This document shows, piece by piece, positions 27,401-34,597 of a stretch of DNA of 64,000 nucleotides. The DNA is from Aulosira sp. FACHB-615 (lineage in GTDB: Bacteria; Cyanobacteriota; Cyanobacteriia; Cyanobacteriales; Nostocaceae). Position 1 is the stretch's first letter, and every line of letters begins with the position of its first letter. Location of the stretch: contig NZ_JACJSE010000019.1 of NCBI RefSeq assembly GCF_014698045.1, forward strand, positions 1 to 64,000, given 5' to 3'. The notes under the pieces were generated by a model. It was given only the letters and a program-made list of their open reading frames with translations, had not been told where the DNA came from and ran no database searches. Position numbers and translations under genes: made by a program.

Positions 27401-27515
27401 TCTTATTTATTGGTATTTAACTCTTGGGTTTTGCCTGCATTGCATGAAATTTTGCGATCGCCTCAGAGTAAGCTTTTCGTTGGAGAGATGAACTAGTGAT
27501 TGCAGAGGTTGAGAG

Positions 27516-27875
27516 TCAATAATTCCATTGATTAAGAACCACGAATTGATTATTAAGTATGTATTCTGCTGCTTCCAAATTTGCGATCGCCTTTACGATT
27601 AACTGATAGCTCATGTTTTTGGTAGCATCAGAATTTTGATAAACCGCTAAAATCCCTGAATGTACTGGGCTGGCTTGATGCAATTCCTGGAAGTCATCAC
27701 AGTTGCGTGTAAGTAGCACTCGCTGATTTTGCCTAGCGTAGTCTAGTACAACTGAATCGGGACGATTCATTAAACCTGCTGTATTAACTGTGACCACATC
27801 ATAACCTGCTGCTTGTAGAAGATTGACCAAATATTTTGCCTGTGAATCCTCATCAAGCAGCATTCGTAGACTCAA
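27516..27875 (-). CDS. DUF5615 family PIN-like protein (putative toxin)
   Basis: The 119-residue protein begins MSLRMLLDEDSQAKYLVNLL and contains VVTVNTAGLMNRPDSVVLDYARQNQRVLLTRNCDDFQEL. The early LLDED acids and later NCDDF acid are arranged as in PIN-like nucleases of the DUF5615/Mut7-C group. It overlaps the upstream DUF433 gene by 23 bp, the usual pairing for this predicted toxin-antitoxin type. A second, independent pair lies at 60717-61319. Confidence 0.82.
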   Translation of the reverse strand: MSLRMLLDEDSQAKYLVNLLQAAGYDVVTVNTAGLMNRPDSVVLDYARQNQRVLLTRNCDDFQELHQASPVHSGILAVYQNSDATKNMSYQLIVKAIANLEAAEYILNNQFVVLNQWNY

Positions 27876-28236
27876 GTGGGACTCCTTTTGCTTCTAAGCG
27901 ATGACGTTCTTCGTCGGATTCTAACTTCAGTAGTTCTTGATGACTCTCACAATAACTAATCGCTTCATAAATAGCAGATATCGGTAAATCCCAATTTTCT
28001 GCTGCTTCCTCTGGCGACATCTGATTTACCATCATGTCTTGCCAAACAGTTGAGGCAAGTAATTTACGCCCTTTAATATAAAGTTGTTTCCGCCAACTGT
28101 GAGGACGTGCAACTAGATATTGCCAGTTATCCATCTGAGGCGTGTCTTGTAGCGATTGAATTACAGCACTGATGAGAGCAAGGCGATCGCTCACAGAAAG
28201 TTTACAGGCTTGCTCCTTAAGCTCTTGCAAAGACAT
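27853..28236 (-). CDS. DUF433 domain protein (putative antitoxin)
   Basis: Starting at the ATG at 28236 the 127-residue protein has an addiction-module-like N-terminus (MSLQELKEQACKLSVSDRLALI) and a C-terminal DUF433 HTH region (WQDMMVNQMSPEEAAENWDLPISAIYEAISY). An ATG 25 codons earlier (28311) is in frame but the extra residues look non-conserved. Its 3' end overlaps the DUF5615 gene by 23 bp in another frame. DUF433 proteins are thought to bind DNA and neutralise the PIN-like partner. Confidence 0.8.
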   Translation of the reverse strand: MSLQELKEQACKLSVSDRLALISAVIQSLQDTPQMDNWQYLVARPHSWRKQLYIKGRKLLASTVWQDMMVNQMSPEEAAENWDLPISAIYEAISYCESHQELLKLESDEERHRLEAKGVPLESTNAA

Positions 28237-28366
28237 ACGAAAACACTCTAACAGAGGTTGGATCTCAATTTTAGTACATCTGATTATTGGGTTTGTTGGT
28301 GTAAAAACCAACTAGGGAAAAGGCGATCGCACAACATTCCTAAAACTGAGACAGCAGCCTGTACGT

Positions 28367-28786
28367 TTATGTCCAGTCTTCTATGCTTAATCCTGCTATT
28401 TGTCCAAAATCAGCAGAATTTCGACTCAATAGAATAGCTTGATTTACTAGAGCTATAGCAGCGATTTTTAAATCCATCGTGCCAAGTCGAGGGTAAGCTT
28501 TTTTGAGCCGTTGAAATTCTTGGGCTGCTGGTTGATCAAATTCTATGATGGGGATAACACAGTAATTGGCTAGTTGCTTTTTTAACTCCTTGTAGGCTAA
28601 AACTTGTCCTTCAACAGTTTGAGCCTTTGCCACATAACTCAACCAACCTCGCATTTGCTCCTCATAGCTAATGATTGTGGCTACAACTTGATTAGGATTT
28701 ACGTTTGCCAATTGCATGAGCAGAGTTTGTGCCTGTACTCCTCCGCGATCTAAAACACTGAGATGATCTGTATCGAGAATATACAT
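28367..28786 (-). CDS. PIN domain ribonuclease toxin, VapC type
   Basis: The 139-residue protein begins MYILDTDHLSVLDRGG with the first catalytic Asp. It has the conserved Glu in TIISYEEQMRGWL, an Asp in RLGTMDLKIAAIAL and a final acidic site in NSADFGQIAGLSIEDW, the four-acid PIN centre. The start codon abuts the stop of the HTH gene upstream (0 bp between), so the two are translated as a unit. No usual VapB lies beside it, so the HTH protein is the candidate antitoxin. Confidence 0.88.
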   Translation of the reverse strand: MYILDTDHLSVLDRGGVQAQTLLMQLANVNPNQVVATIISYEEQMRGWLSYVAKAQTVEGQVLAYKELKKQLANYCVIPIIEFDQPAAQEFQRLKKAYPRLGTMDLKIAAIALVNQAILLSRNSADFGQIAGLSIEDWT

Positions 28787-29386
28787 CTAAATATCGTGTG
28801 ATTCTGGTAAATTTGAGTGCAGAGATTCACGATATTCTCGCCCTAGCTGCATAGCTTGATCATAAGCTGAGTTATCAGCAAATGTTCCTGCAATTTTCTG
28901 CCACCAAATGTTTGTTGTAGACGATGATAAATCGTTAGGCTTCCATCCAGTTTTTTGATGTATGAAAGATTGCATTCCGAGGCATGAAATCAGCTTTAAA
29001 GCTTGTTTAGCCTTGGCTTGACTTTCTTTGTTTACCTGTTTTGAGTATGAAGCATAGTACTCAATTATGGCTATACAAAAACTATCTGACAAAATATTTC
29101 TGTTTTCATAATCAAAGTAACCTAGAATATTCGGATAGTTACCTGCAAATAACTTTAAGCATTTTGGCAGAGAATTGTTTAGCGGATCAGCCTGCTGCAC
29201 TCTTTTGATCCAACTTGCTATTTTTTTGTCATGTACTCCTAAAAACTTAGCTAAACCAGATTGAGACATCCCGGATTGACCTGTCGCTATAACTGTAAAG
29301 TACTCTACACCATCAGGATCAACATGATACAGTAGTTCTAGTGAGAGACCATCTCTGCTGCTAAATTGGGCTGCAAATTGAGTCAT
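28787..29386 (-). CDS. HTH protein fused to the VapC operon; paralogue of the next gene
   Basis: The 199-residue protein has the N-terminal block DGVEYFTVIATGQSGMSQSG followed by LAKFLGVHDKKIASWIKRV, a convincing helix-turn-helix (about residues 40-65). Its middle (SFCIAIIEYYASYSKQVNKE, then IHQKTGW) resembles the region after the DNA-binding domain in phage antirepressor-like proteins. Its first about 150 residues align with the 329-residue protein at 29506-30495. It ends exactly where the PIN toxin begins. I infer a regulator or antitoxin role; the family is not one I can name with certainty. Confidence 0.75.
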   Translation of the reverse strand: MTQFAAQFSSRDGLSLELLYHVDPDGVEYFTVIATGQSGMSQSGLAKFLGVHDKKIASWIKRVQQADPLNNSLPKCLKLFAGNYPNILGYFDYENRNILSDSFCIAIIEYYASYSKQVNKESQAKAKQALKLISCLGMQSFIHQKTGWKPNDLSSSTTNIWWQKIAGTFADNSAYDQAMQLGREYRESLHSNLPESHDI

Positions 29387-29505
29387 GGGAAATATTCCTG
29401 TATTTATTTCAATATGTTTGATTGAATCTCAATTCAAATTTTCAAGTTAAAGAAGAATAAACATTGGCCAATTACAGAATAGAGATCGTACTAGTTGTTT
29501 AGTTG

Positions 29506-30495
29506 TTATAAAAGTTGAGGTTTTATTTCTAGCTCATCTGTTAAAAAAGATAGTTGAACAGATGCTGCTAACTTTTTCTGTTTTGTTAACCTTCTAAATC
29601 TTTGATCGGCTTTGTACACATTCTCAATTATTTCTATTGGTTGTGGTGTGTGTTTAGGAAGTAAAAGCTTAAAAGCAATACCAACAGCTTCTACTGGGTG
29701 TTTATCTTCATAACGAATTTGGTTAGCAGCTAATCGCGTGAGGGCTGAATAATCCATCAAAGGACGCGTATCATAGTGATCTCGAAGGGATACACTCCGT
29801 GATAATTTGTTTTTTTGTCTGATTTCTCTAGCTTTTAAACCTTGCAGAAGCTCGTTCATCGCATCGTGAGTATCACAAAAAAGCTTCGGACATAAACAAT
29901 GATGCTTTTCACCGTATTCTTTAATAGCTGATTGTAGTTCTGGATAATCATCAAGCCGTAGAATTTTTCTGATACTGAAACGTACTCTGTGAGCTTCAAA
30001 TTCTAGTTCAAAGTTATCTTCTACTGAGGACGAAGAGTGATAGCTAGACTGCCATCCAGTTTTTTTGTGAATAAAAAGTCGCATCCCCAGATGCTTGATT
30101 AAATCTAAAGTTTGTTTAGCTTTTATTTGGCTTTCTTTGTTGACTTGCTTTGAGTATGAGGCATAATACTCAATCATTGCTGCACAAAAGCCATCTGCAA
30201 GAATATCCCGTCCTTCGGGGTCAGAATATCCTGAAAGGGTTAGGTTGTAGCCAGCAAATGGTTTTAGACATTCTGGCAGAGAATTGTGTGAAGGATTAGA
30301 TTTGCGAACTAAATTTACCCATCTCCATATAGCCTTTCCTCTTACGCCTATAAACCGAGCTAATCCAGCGTGAGACATTCCAGATTGCCCTGTGCTTTTG
30401 ACAGTGAAGTACTCTGCACCATCAGGATCGATATGGCGTAGTAAGTCGTTTGAACGACTATCTCTGCCACCAAGCTGTGCTGCAAGTTGAGGCAT
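29506..30495 (-). CDS. Phage antirepressor-like HTH protein, long paralogue
   Basis: The 329-residue protein shares with the gene downstream DGAEYFTVKSTGQSGMSHAG, the HTH LARFIGVRGKAIWRWVNLV, IEYYASYSKQVNKESQ and FIHKKTGWQ. It has an added C-terminal domain of about 170 residues (from VEDNFELEFEAHRV), containing LTRLAANQIRYEDKHPVEAV and a helical, basic end. The extra domain has no name that I recognise. It lies 119 bp upstream of its paralogue on the same strand, a local duplication with divergence. Confidence 0.7.
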   Translation of the reverse strand: MPQLAAQLGGRDSRSNDLLRHIDPDGAEYFTVKSTGQSGMSHAGLARFIGVRGKAIWRWVNLVRKSNPSHNSLPECLKPFAGYNLTLSGYSDPEGRDILADGFCAAMIEYYASYSKQVNKESQIKAKQTLDLIKHLGMRLFIHKKTGWQSSYHSSSSVEDNFELEFEAHRVRFSIRKILRLDDYPELQSAIKEYGEKHHCLCPKLFCDTHDAMNELLQGLKAREIRQKNKLSRSVSLRDHYDTRPLMDYSALTRLAANQIRYEDKHPVEAVGIAFKLLLPKHTPQPIEIIENVYKADQRFRRLTKQKKLAASVQLSFLTDELEIKPQLL

Positions 30496-30549
30496 AAAAA
30501 TTCTTCTCCTTATTTGTTTAATACTGATTTATGAGAAACCTACTCAACC

Positions 30550-31158
30550 TTAACTATTTGTTCGGCTTCCATTGGTTGATAAATATGCAGTAACTAGATT
30601 TTCATCTTGTAAATTTTTACTTTGGATAGAAGCGAAAGAACCACGTCCTATTTGTTTCCATCTACCTTCTTTAGCTCCTCTACGCAATTCAGTAGATAAA
30701 GAATTTCTCGCACGTACATACTCTTCATTGTTTTCTGTCAGAAATATCTCTCGCGCAATCTCATCCGCAGTCAGAGCCTGATTCTGGCTGTTCAAGAGTA
30801 TGTCAGCTACCTCTGCTAAAGTTTTGTTAGCAAACTCCGCACGTAGCATTTCTTTGGGAGAACGCTTGTTATCATCTCGAACTCCATTGTGAAAATCACT
30901 AGCCAGTTTAGGATTGCTTGTTTGAATTTGCTTAGACTCTTGGTTAGGACTTTGGTTATAGTTATAGACTATGAACGTATTTTGACTAAGAGCATCAGCG
31001 TTAGCCTTCTCATGTATGTCTAACATTAACTTAAAATATTCAATGTCAGCTTTTAGCTGCGATACAAGTTCTTCAACTTCGGTTAGAGTAGACATTTTCT
31101 CTTGTATCTGCTGTTGTATCCACTTAATGTGTTGTTGACGGGCAGTATCATAACTCAT
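30550..31158 (-). CDS. HARE-HTH-like winged helix protein with coiled coil
   Basis: The 202-residue protein has a coiled coil at about residues 10-45 (KWIQQQIQEKMSTLTEVEEL and following), a low-complexity linker rich in N, Q and S (about 60-105), then a winged-helix region: LAEVADILLNSQNQALTADE followed by IAREIF, ELRRGAKEGRWKQIGRGSFA. That order and the ending GRGSFA match HARE-HTH domains, which accompany restriction and chromatin proteins. I use the ATG at 31158, which has an AGGGG ribosome site seven bases before; an ATG at 31176 is possible. Fifty-four bp separate it from the next gene. Confidence 0.62.
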   Translation of the reverse strand: MSYDTARQQHIKWIQQQIQEKMSTLTEVEELVSQLKADIEYFKLMLDIHEKANADALSQNTFIVYNYNQSPNQESKQIQTSNPKLASDFHNGVRDDNKRSPKEMLRAEFANKTLAEVADILLNSQNQALTADEIAREIFLTENNEEYVRARNSLSTELRRGAKEGRWKQIGRGSFASIQSKNLQDENLVTAYLSTNGSRTNS

Positions 31159-31282
31159 TAGCTTGCCCCTAAACAAATGTACTGGTTAACAACAAGCATA
31201 ACAAACAAAAAACAAAAAATCCAGACAAAACAAATATTTGTTACAGCAAATTTGTTAAGTCTAACTTTGAGCGACTTAGCTG

Positions 31283-31666
31283 TTAACGTGTATATGGTTT
31301 TGCTACCATCAGACCAGGAATAACACGATAATGTTTGACATTGAACGTACAAAGCGTTGCTCCTCGTCCAACAGCACAAGCAGCAATTCAAGCATCTAAC
31401 AATCCTAAACTGTCTGACAAATGGTAGGTAGCGAAATCTAACAAGGCGCGGTTTAAATCAGCTTCAGTTGGCCAGACTATGGGTAACGGTGCAACCAGTT
31501 TTAGGGTATTACGCAACTTTTGTTTGTTTTGAGCATCCTGGATTAATTCCATTACCACAAACCCAGGTACACTAGGTAATTCTGCTAAATTGGCAAACCA
31601 AGTTATTGCAGGAGTATGACCCCGTTGAATATCAATTAAAATGTCCGTATCTAGCAAATACATCAA
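31283..31666 (-). pseudogene. VapC-type PIN toxin gene broken by an in-frame TGA
   Basis: From the ATG at 31666 the frame reads MMYLLDTDILIDIQRGHTPA to LSDSLGLLDA, then TGA at 31390-31388. It then continues in the same frame with IAACAVGRGATLCTFNVKHY and RVIPGL to TAA at 31283. Intact relatives read LLDALIAA at this point, so TTA (Leu) to TGA is a single change. The lost part includes the last catalytic acid region. The cognate antitoxin directly upstream is intact. The shorter frames around 31158-31391 are shadows of this remnant. Confidence 0.8.
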
Positions 31667-31672
31667 CTTAAC

Positions 31673-31939
31673 CTAAGTTCGTTCACGGGTCTCAGCATCA
31701 TGGCGTAATTGACGAGCGTAGGCTTGACTATCTGTAATATCAGGTCTTGAATTGATCACACCTTCACTCTGCCAATAAGCAACAAGTTCTGCGCCTGTCT
31801 TTGGTGGATTTACTAAAACTTGCCGGACAGTCAGAACACGAAGAATATATTCAGAAAGAGTCAAATTAAGTTGAGAAGCTTCATTACAAAGCTCTTTTTC
31901 TAGGTCTAGTGGTAAATCAAGATTAATATTCATGTTCAC
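31673..31939 (-). CDS. Ribbon-helix-helix type antitoxin, partner of the broken VapC
   Basis: The 88-residue protein begins MNMNINLDLPLDLEKELCNEA, then LTLSEYILRVLTVRQVL, a short strand followed by two helices as in RHH DNA-binding antitoxins. Its tail (SQAYARQLRHDAETRERT) is long, charged and suited to wrapping the toxin. It lies 6 bp before the broken toxin gene. If the toxin is dead the antitoxin is an orphan that may still cross-react with another module. Confidence 0.75.
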   Translation of the reverse strand: MNMNINLDLPLDLEKELCNEASQLNLTLSEYILRVLTVRQVLVNPPKTGAELVAYWQSEGVINSRPDITDSQAYARQLRHDAETRERT

Positions 31940-31942
31940 TTT

Positions 31943-32506
31943 CTACTCTAATAGCCAACCGAACAAATCACCTACAGTAAGCTGTAACTCACTCGCAAAA
32001 GATGGTACAGGAAGTAACTGCTCTGCTTGATCAAATAACTCTGGTGGCTGATTTGAGAAATAAACAAATACTACTTTTTCACTTGGGTCAATCAACCAAC
32101 CCATTTGAGTTCCATGCTTCAAAGCGTGCAATATTTTAGCAATCACCTTACTTTGGCTTTGCTCAGGAGAAAGGATTTCAATTATCCAATCGGGTGCTAA
32201 TGCAAAAACATTTGCTACACCCCCATTTTCATTTCGCGGAATTCTGTCCCAAAGAAACACAGATACATCTGGAACAATAGCACGTCCAGCAAAAATGCAG
32301 CGCAACTCTGGAAATGCACGCGCAATTTTCTGCGGCTTAGTGACTCCATTAATGGTAATAATCAGTTCACCTTGAATTGTACTGTGTTCACCTTGTGGCA
32401 TGGGTTTCTGAATAATTTGAGCATCAATGTATTCACTAGCAGGTTTAGTTTCTGGTAGTTTGAGAAACTCCTCTAATGTCAAATTTTTGGATGGTGTCTG
32501 TACCAT
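31943..32506 (-). CDS. Uma2 family endonuclease-like protein
   Basis: The 187-residue protein shows the Uma2/DUF820 layout: LTLEEFLKLPETKPASEYID at the start, FPELRCIFAGRAIVPDVSVF with the catalytic Asp, and WIIEILSPEQSQSKVIAKI with the E-x-S/L core. It ends with a MGWLIDPSEKVVFVY strand. This PD-(D/E)XK group is hugely expanded in cyanobacteria, and its cellular substrate is unknown. A second member lies at 49670-50212. Only 3 bp separate it from the RHH antitoxin gene. Confidence 0.88.
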   Translation of the reverse strand: MVQTPSKNLTLEEFLKLPETKPASEYIDAQIIQKPMPQGEHSTIQGELIITINGVTKPQKIARAFPELRCIFAGRAIVPDVSVFLWDRIPRNENGGVANVFALAPDWIIEILSPEQSQSKVIAKILHALKHGTQMGWLIDPSEKVVFVYFSNQPPELFDQAEQLLPVPSFASELQLTVGDLFGWLLE

Positions 32507-32519
32507 TGGAAACTCTATC

Positions 32520-32741
32520 CTAAAGTAATGCGATAAACTCCTCTACACTTAAATCAATATCTCGAATAATCGCCCTCAAAGTTCCTTTAGCTAACTCTTG
32601 ATGATCAGGAACAACAACTTGAGCAAATGGCTCATCTCGACGCATAATAATGTGACTGCTTTCTCTTCGTTTTTGGTAGAAGCCAATTTTTTCTAGAGCT
32701 TTGACACATTCTTGTCCTGAAATGCTGGGTAGCTTACTCAC
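32520..32741 (-). CDS. hicA: HicA family mRNA interferase toxin
   Basis: The 73-residue protein folds as a small double-stranded RNA-binding-like toxin: MSKLPSISGQECVKALEKIGF, catalytic His in ESSHIIMRR, then VVVPDHQELAKGTLRAIIRD. It cleaves mRNA when its antitoxin is lost. The start overlaps the end of hicB by 4 bp (ATGA). Here the antitoxin gene comes first, the reverse of the classical hicAB order but frequent in cyanobacteria. Confidence 0.9.
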   Translation of the reverse strand: MSKLPSISGQECVKALEKIGFYQKRRESSHIIMRRDEPFAQVVVPDHQELAKGTLRAIIRDIDLSVEEFIALL

Positions 32742-32956
32742 ACAACCACCAGAAATGTTTCAAAGTTTTCTTCTGGGATGGGTAAGCCATCTTCTTTAAG
32801 TGCAGCAACATAGCCGGCGATCGCTTCTTTAATATTTACAAGGGCTTCCTCTTTCGTTTTCCCTTGGCTGACGCAACCTTTGAGGCTGGGACACTCTACA
32901 ATCCAGTAGCCATCTTCGTCCCGATACATGATTACTTGCCTGATATTTTGGCTCAT
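32738..32956 (-). CDS. hicB: HicB family antitoxin
   Basis: The 72-residue protein has the HicB N-terminal fold (VIMYRDEDGYWIVECPSLKG, CVSQGKTKEEALVNIKEAI) but no separate C-terminal DNA-binding domain. It binds and blocks HicA. It is the first gene of a minus-strand run that continues through hicA, Uma2, the RHH antitoxin and the broken vapC. It begins about 120 bp past the mfd remnant. Confidence 0.9.
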   Translation of the reverse strand: MSQNIRQVIMYRDEDGYWIVECPSLKGCVSQGKTKEEALVNIKEAIAGYVAALKEDGLPIPEENFETFLVVV

Positions 32957-33079
32957 GTTTACAAGCTATGTATAGTCACTTCTAAATTTTATCGTTAACC
33001 AAGAGTAAGTACTGGCAGAAAGCAGGATTATAAACTGAACTACACGCTATTTAAACAATAGCTGCTTCTGCTTAGATGT

Positions 33080-33217
33080 TCAGAGGCTTGCCGTAGGCAT
33101 CGCACCTTGCATTCTCCCCATTGCATCAATCAAGCTTTGCAATTTTTGGTCGGCTTTCATCACAGCTAAACCGTTTACTGTGACTTCACCATAAGAATAT
33201 ATAAAACACCTTTATAA
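33080..33217 (-). pseudogene. Remnant copy of the mfd 3' end
   Basis: On the minus strand this reads [20 protein letters not shown], then [15 protein letters not shown] and a stop at 33080-33082. The true Mfd C-terminus (34598-34730) reads [20 protein letters not shown], then [15 protein letters not shown]. Both copies lie in the same orientation about 1.5 kb apart and differ at several bases. The match fades upstream, near 33210. It is a direct repeat of the gene end, not a gene. Confidence 0.85.
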
Positions 33218-33222
33218 GCGTA

Positions 33223-33645
33223 TTAAAAAGTATCCTCTTGTAGTTTCTCGCTTGACTGAATTTCAGTTAATAATGTTGATATAACTCTTTTAATTGGATC
33301 GGAAGACAGTATTTGACCAAGGGATACTTCAAACTCCTGTTCAGAAGAACATTGTACATCTCTAAAAGAGCCAGTTAAATCTCTGATTTCCAAAGGATAA
33401 AGTTGCAATGGGTATATTACTTCCACTACCGAGTAGGTATAGCTATTGAGTGCTGGGACTTTTATCATCAAGCGGACAGAAAAAATATCTTGGTCAAGAG
33501 ATGGCCTTCTGTCCACTTCACCTATGAGCAATCCTTGTGTCATTTGTGTGAGAATAGAGGCTTGCTCTTTTAAAATCAAATATGGTGTACGCACCTCTAC
33601 ATTTTTTGGCAGTTCGCCCCATAAATTCTTATTATTGGGAGACAT
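33223..33645 (-). CDS. Hypothetical partner of the EEP nuclease
   Basis: The 140-residue protein (ATG at 33645; an in-frame ATG at 33666 is possible) begins MSPNNKNLWGELPKNVEVRT and alternates strands and helices. No catalytic motif, membrane segment or known family is recognised. It overlaps the end of the upstream nuclease gene by 14 bp, so the two are co-translated. Its end lies next to the mfd remnant. A role as regulator, immunity or substrate-recognition partner of the nuclease is inference. Confidence 0.6.
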   Translation of the reverse strand: MSPNNKNLWGELPKNVEVRTPYLILKEQASILTQMTQGLLIGEVDRRPSLDQDIFSVRLMIKVPALNSYTYSVVEVIYPLQLYPLEIRDLTGSFRDVQCSSEQEFEVSLGQILSSDPIKRVISTLLTEIQSSEKLQEDTF

Positions 33646-34468
33646 TATCAATCCTCTCATTATCAAGTTGAATAACTATTGGTAGATGATCAGAATAAGC
33701 AGTTGAAATTTTATTATTAGATGTTAATAGGCTTTTGCCATCAATATCAGAGATGATTTTTAAATTTTTTGGACTAAAAAAGTCTAATAAATCAGGTCTT
33801 AATAAAACTTGGTCAAAAGTGTTCCAAAAATAGTTGACATAACCAGAACTTGGATAGAAATACGTACCTGGAGGTTCAGGAGTTGTATCGCCCATTTTCC
33901 CCCACATAGGATTGTAAAAAAATAATCTCTCTTTTCCCTGTACGGTTCGGCTACGCTTACGGGCAATATTTTGATCCATTACCGCATGAAAACCGTCTGC
34001 TGCAACAACACCTACTTCAAAGGGATTCATATTTAAGTCACCGATAACTATAGTTCTCTCATGTCCAACTCTTACCTCAGCTTCTCTAATGACTTCAGCC
34101 ATTCTTGTTGCTTGGAATTTTTGATCATCTTCTGTCATACGAAGTTTGCTAGAAAGATGAATCCCTGCTATCAGAATATCATTGCCAATAGGTGGTGATA
34201 GCCTTCTAATAGATATGTATCCTTCATCTGTTACGGGTTCTACACATTCTGGCGGATATCTAAAGTAAAATTTAATTCTTGTAGATAAAGTATTAAACAA
34301 TGCTAAATAAACTCTTTGCTCGTCTGAATTTATGCTTAATAAAATTTCTACATCAGAAATATTTGATTCTGCCAATATTAAAAGGTCAACATTATATATT
34401 CTGCAAAGATTAGTAATTTCTTTGATTAATGGCTTTTTGTTTATATTCCAAAATAAGAATGTGGTCAT
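33632..34468 (-). CDS. Endonuclease/exonuclease/phosphatase (EEP) superfamily protein
   Basis: The 278-residue protein has the family's ordered motifs: an N-terminal Asn (FWNINKK), Glu in LLILAESNI, His in AGIHLSSKL, the metal and catalytic Asp/Asn pair IVIGDLNMNPFE, and terminal YSDHLPIVI. This is the DNase I/exonuclease III fold. No extra domain is present. It sits between mfd and the copied mfd end, together with a small overlapping gene. Base composition is more AT-rich than mfd. The substrate (DNA, RNA or phospholipid headgroup) is unknown. Confidence 0.85.
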   Translation of the reverse strand: MTTFLFWNINKKPLIKEITNLCRIYNVDLLILAESNISDVEILLSINSDEQRVYLALFNTLSTRIKFYFRYPPECVEPVTDEGYISIRRLSPPIGNDILIAGIHLSSKLRMTEDDQKFQATRMAEVIREAEVRVGHERTIVIGDLNMNPFEVGVVAADGFHAVMDQNIARKRSRTVQGKERLFFYNPMWGKMGDTTPEPPGTYFYPSSGYVNYFWNTFDQVLLRPDLLDFFSPKNLKIISDIDGKSLLTSNNKISTAYSDHLPIVIQLDNERIDNVSQ

Positions 34469-34597
34469 TGCCAGAAATAGGGAGTTTTATCACCACTATT
34501 TAATTGTTGCTGCCGAATTGTGGGATGAAATTCGATTTTACAAGAAATCATCCCATGTTTATGCAACAAAATTTAAATTCCTACATAATTAGTAGTA

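Noticed and set aside
31158..31391. 77-residue ORF downstream of the broken VapC
   Set aside because: It is a shifted frame of the VapC remnant and spacer; the in-frame continuation shows real PIN sequence.
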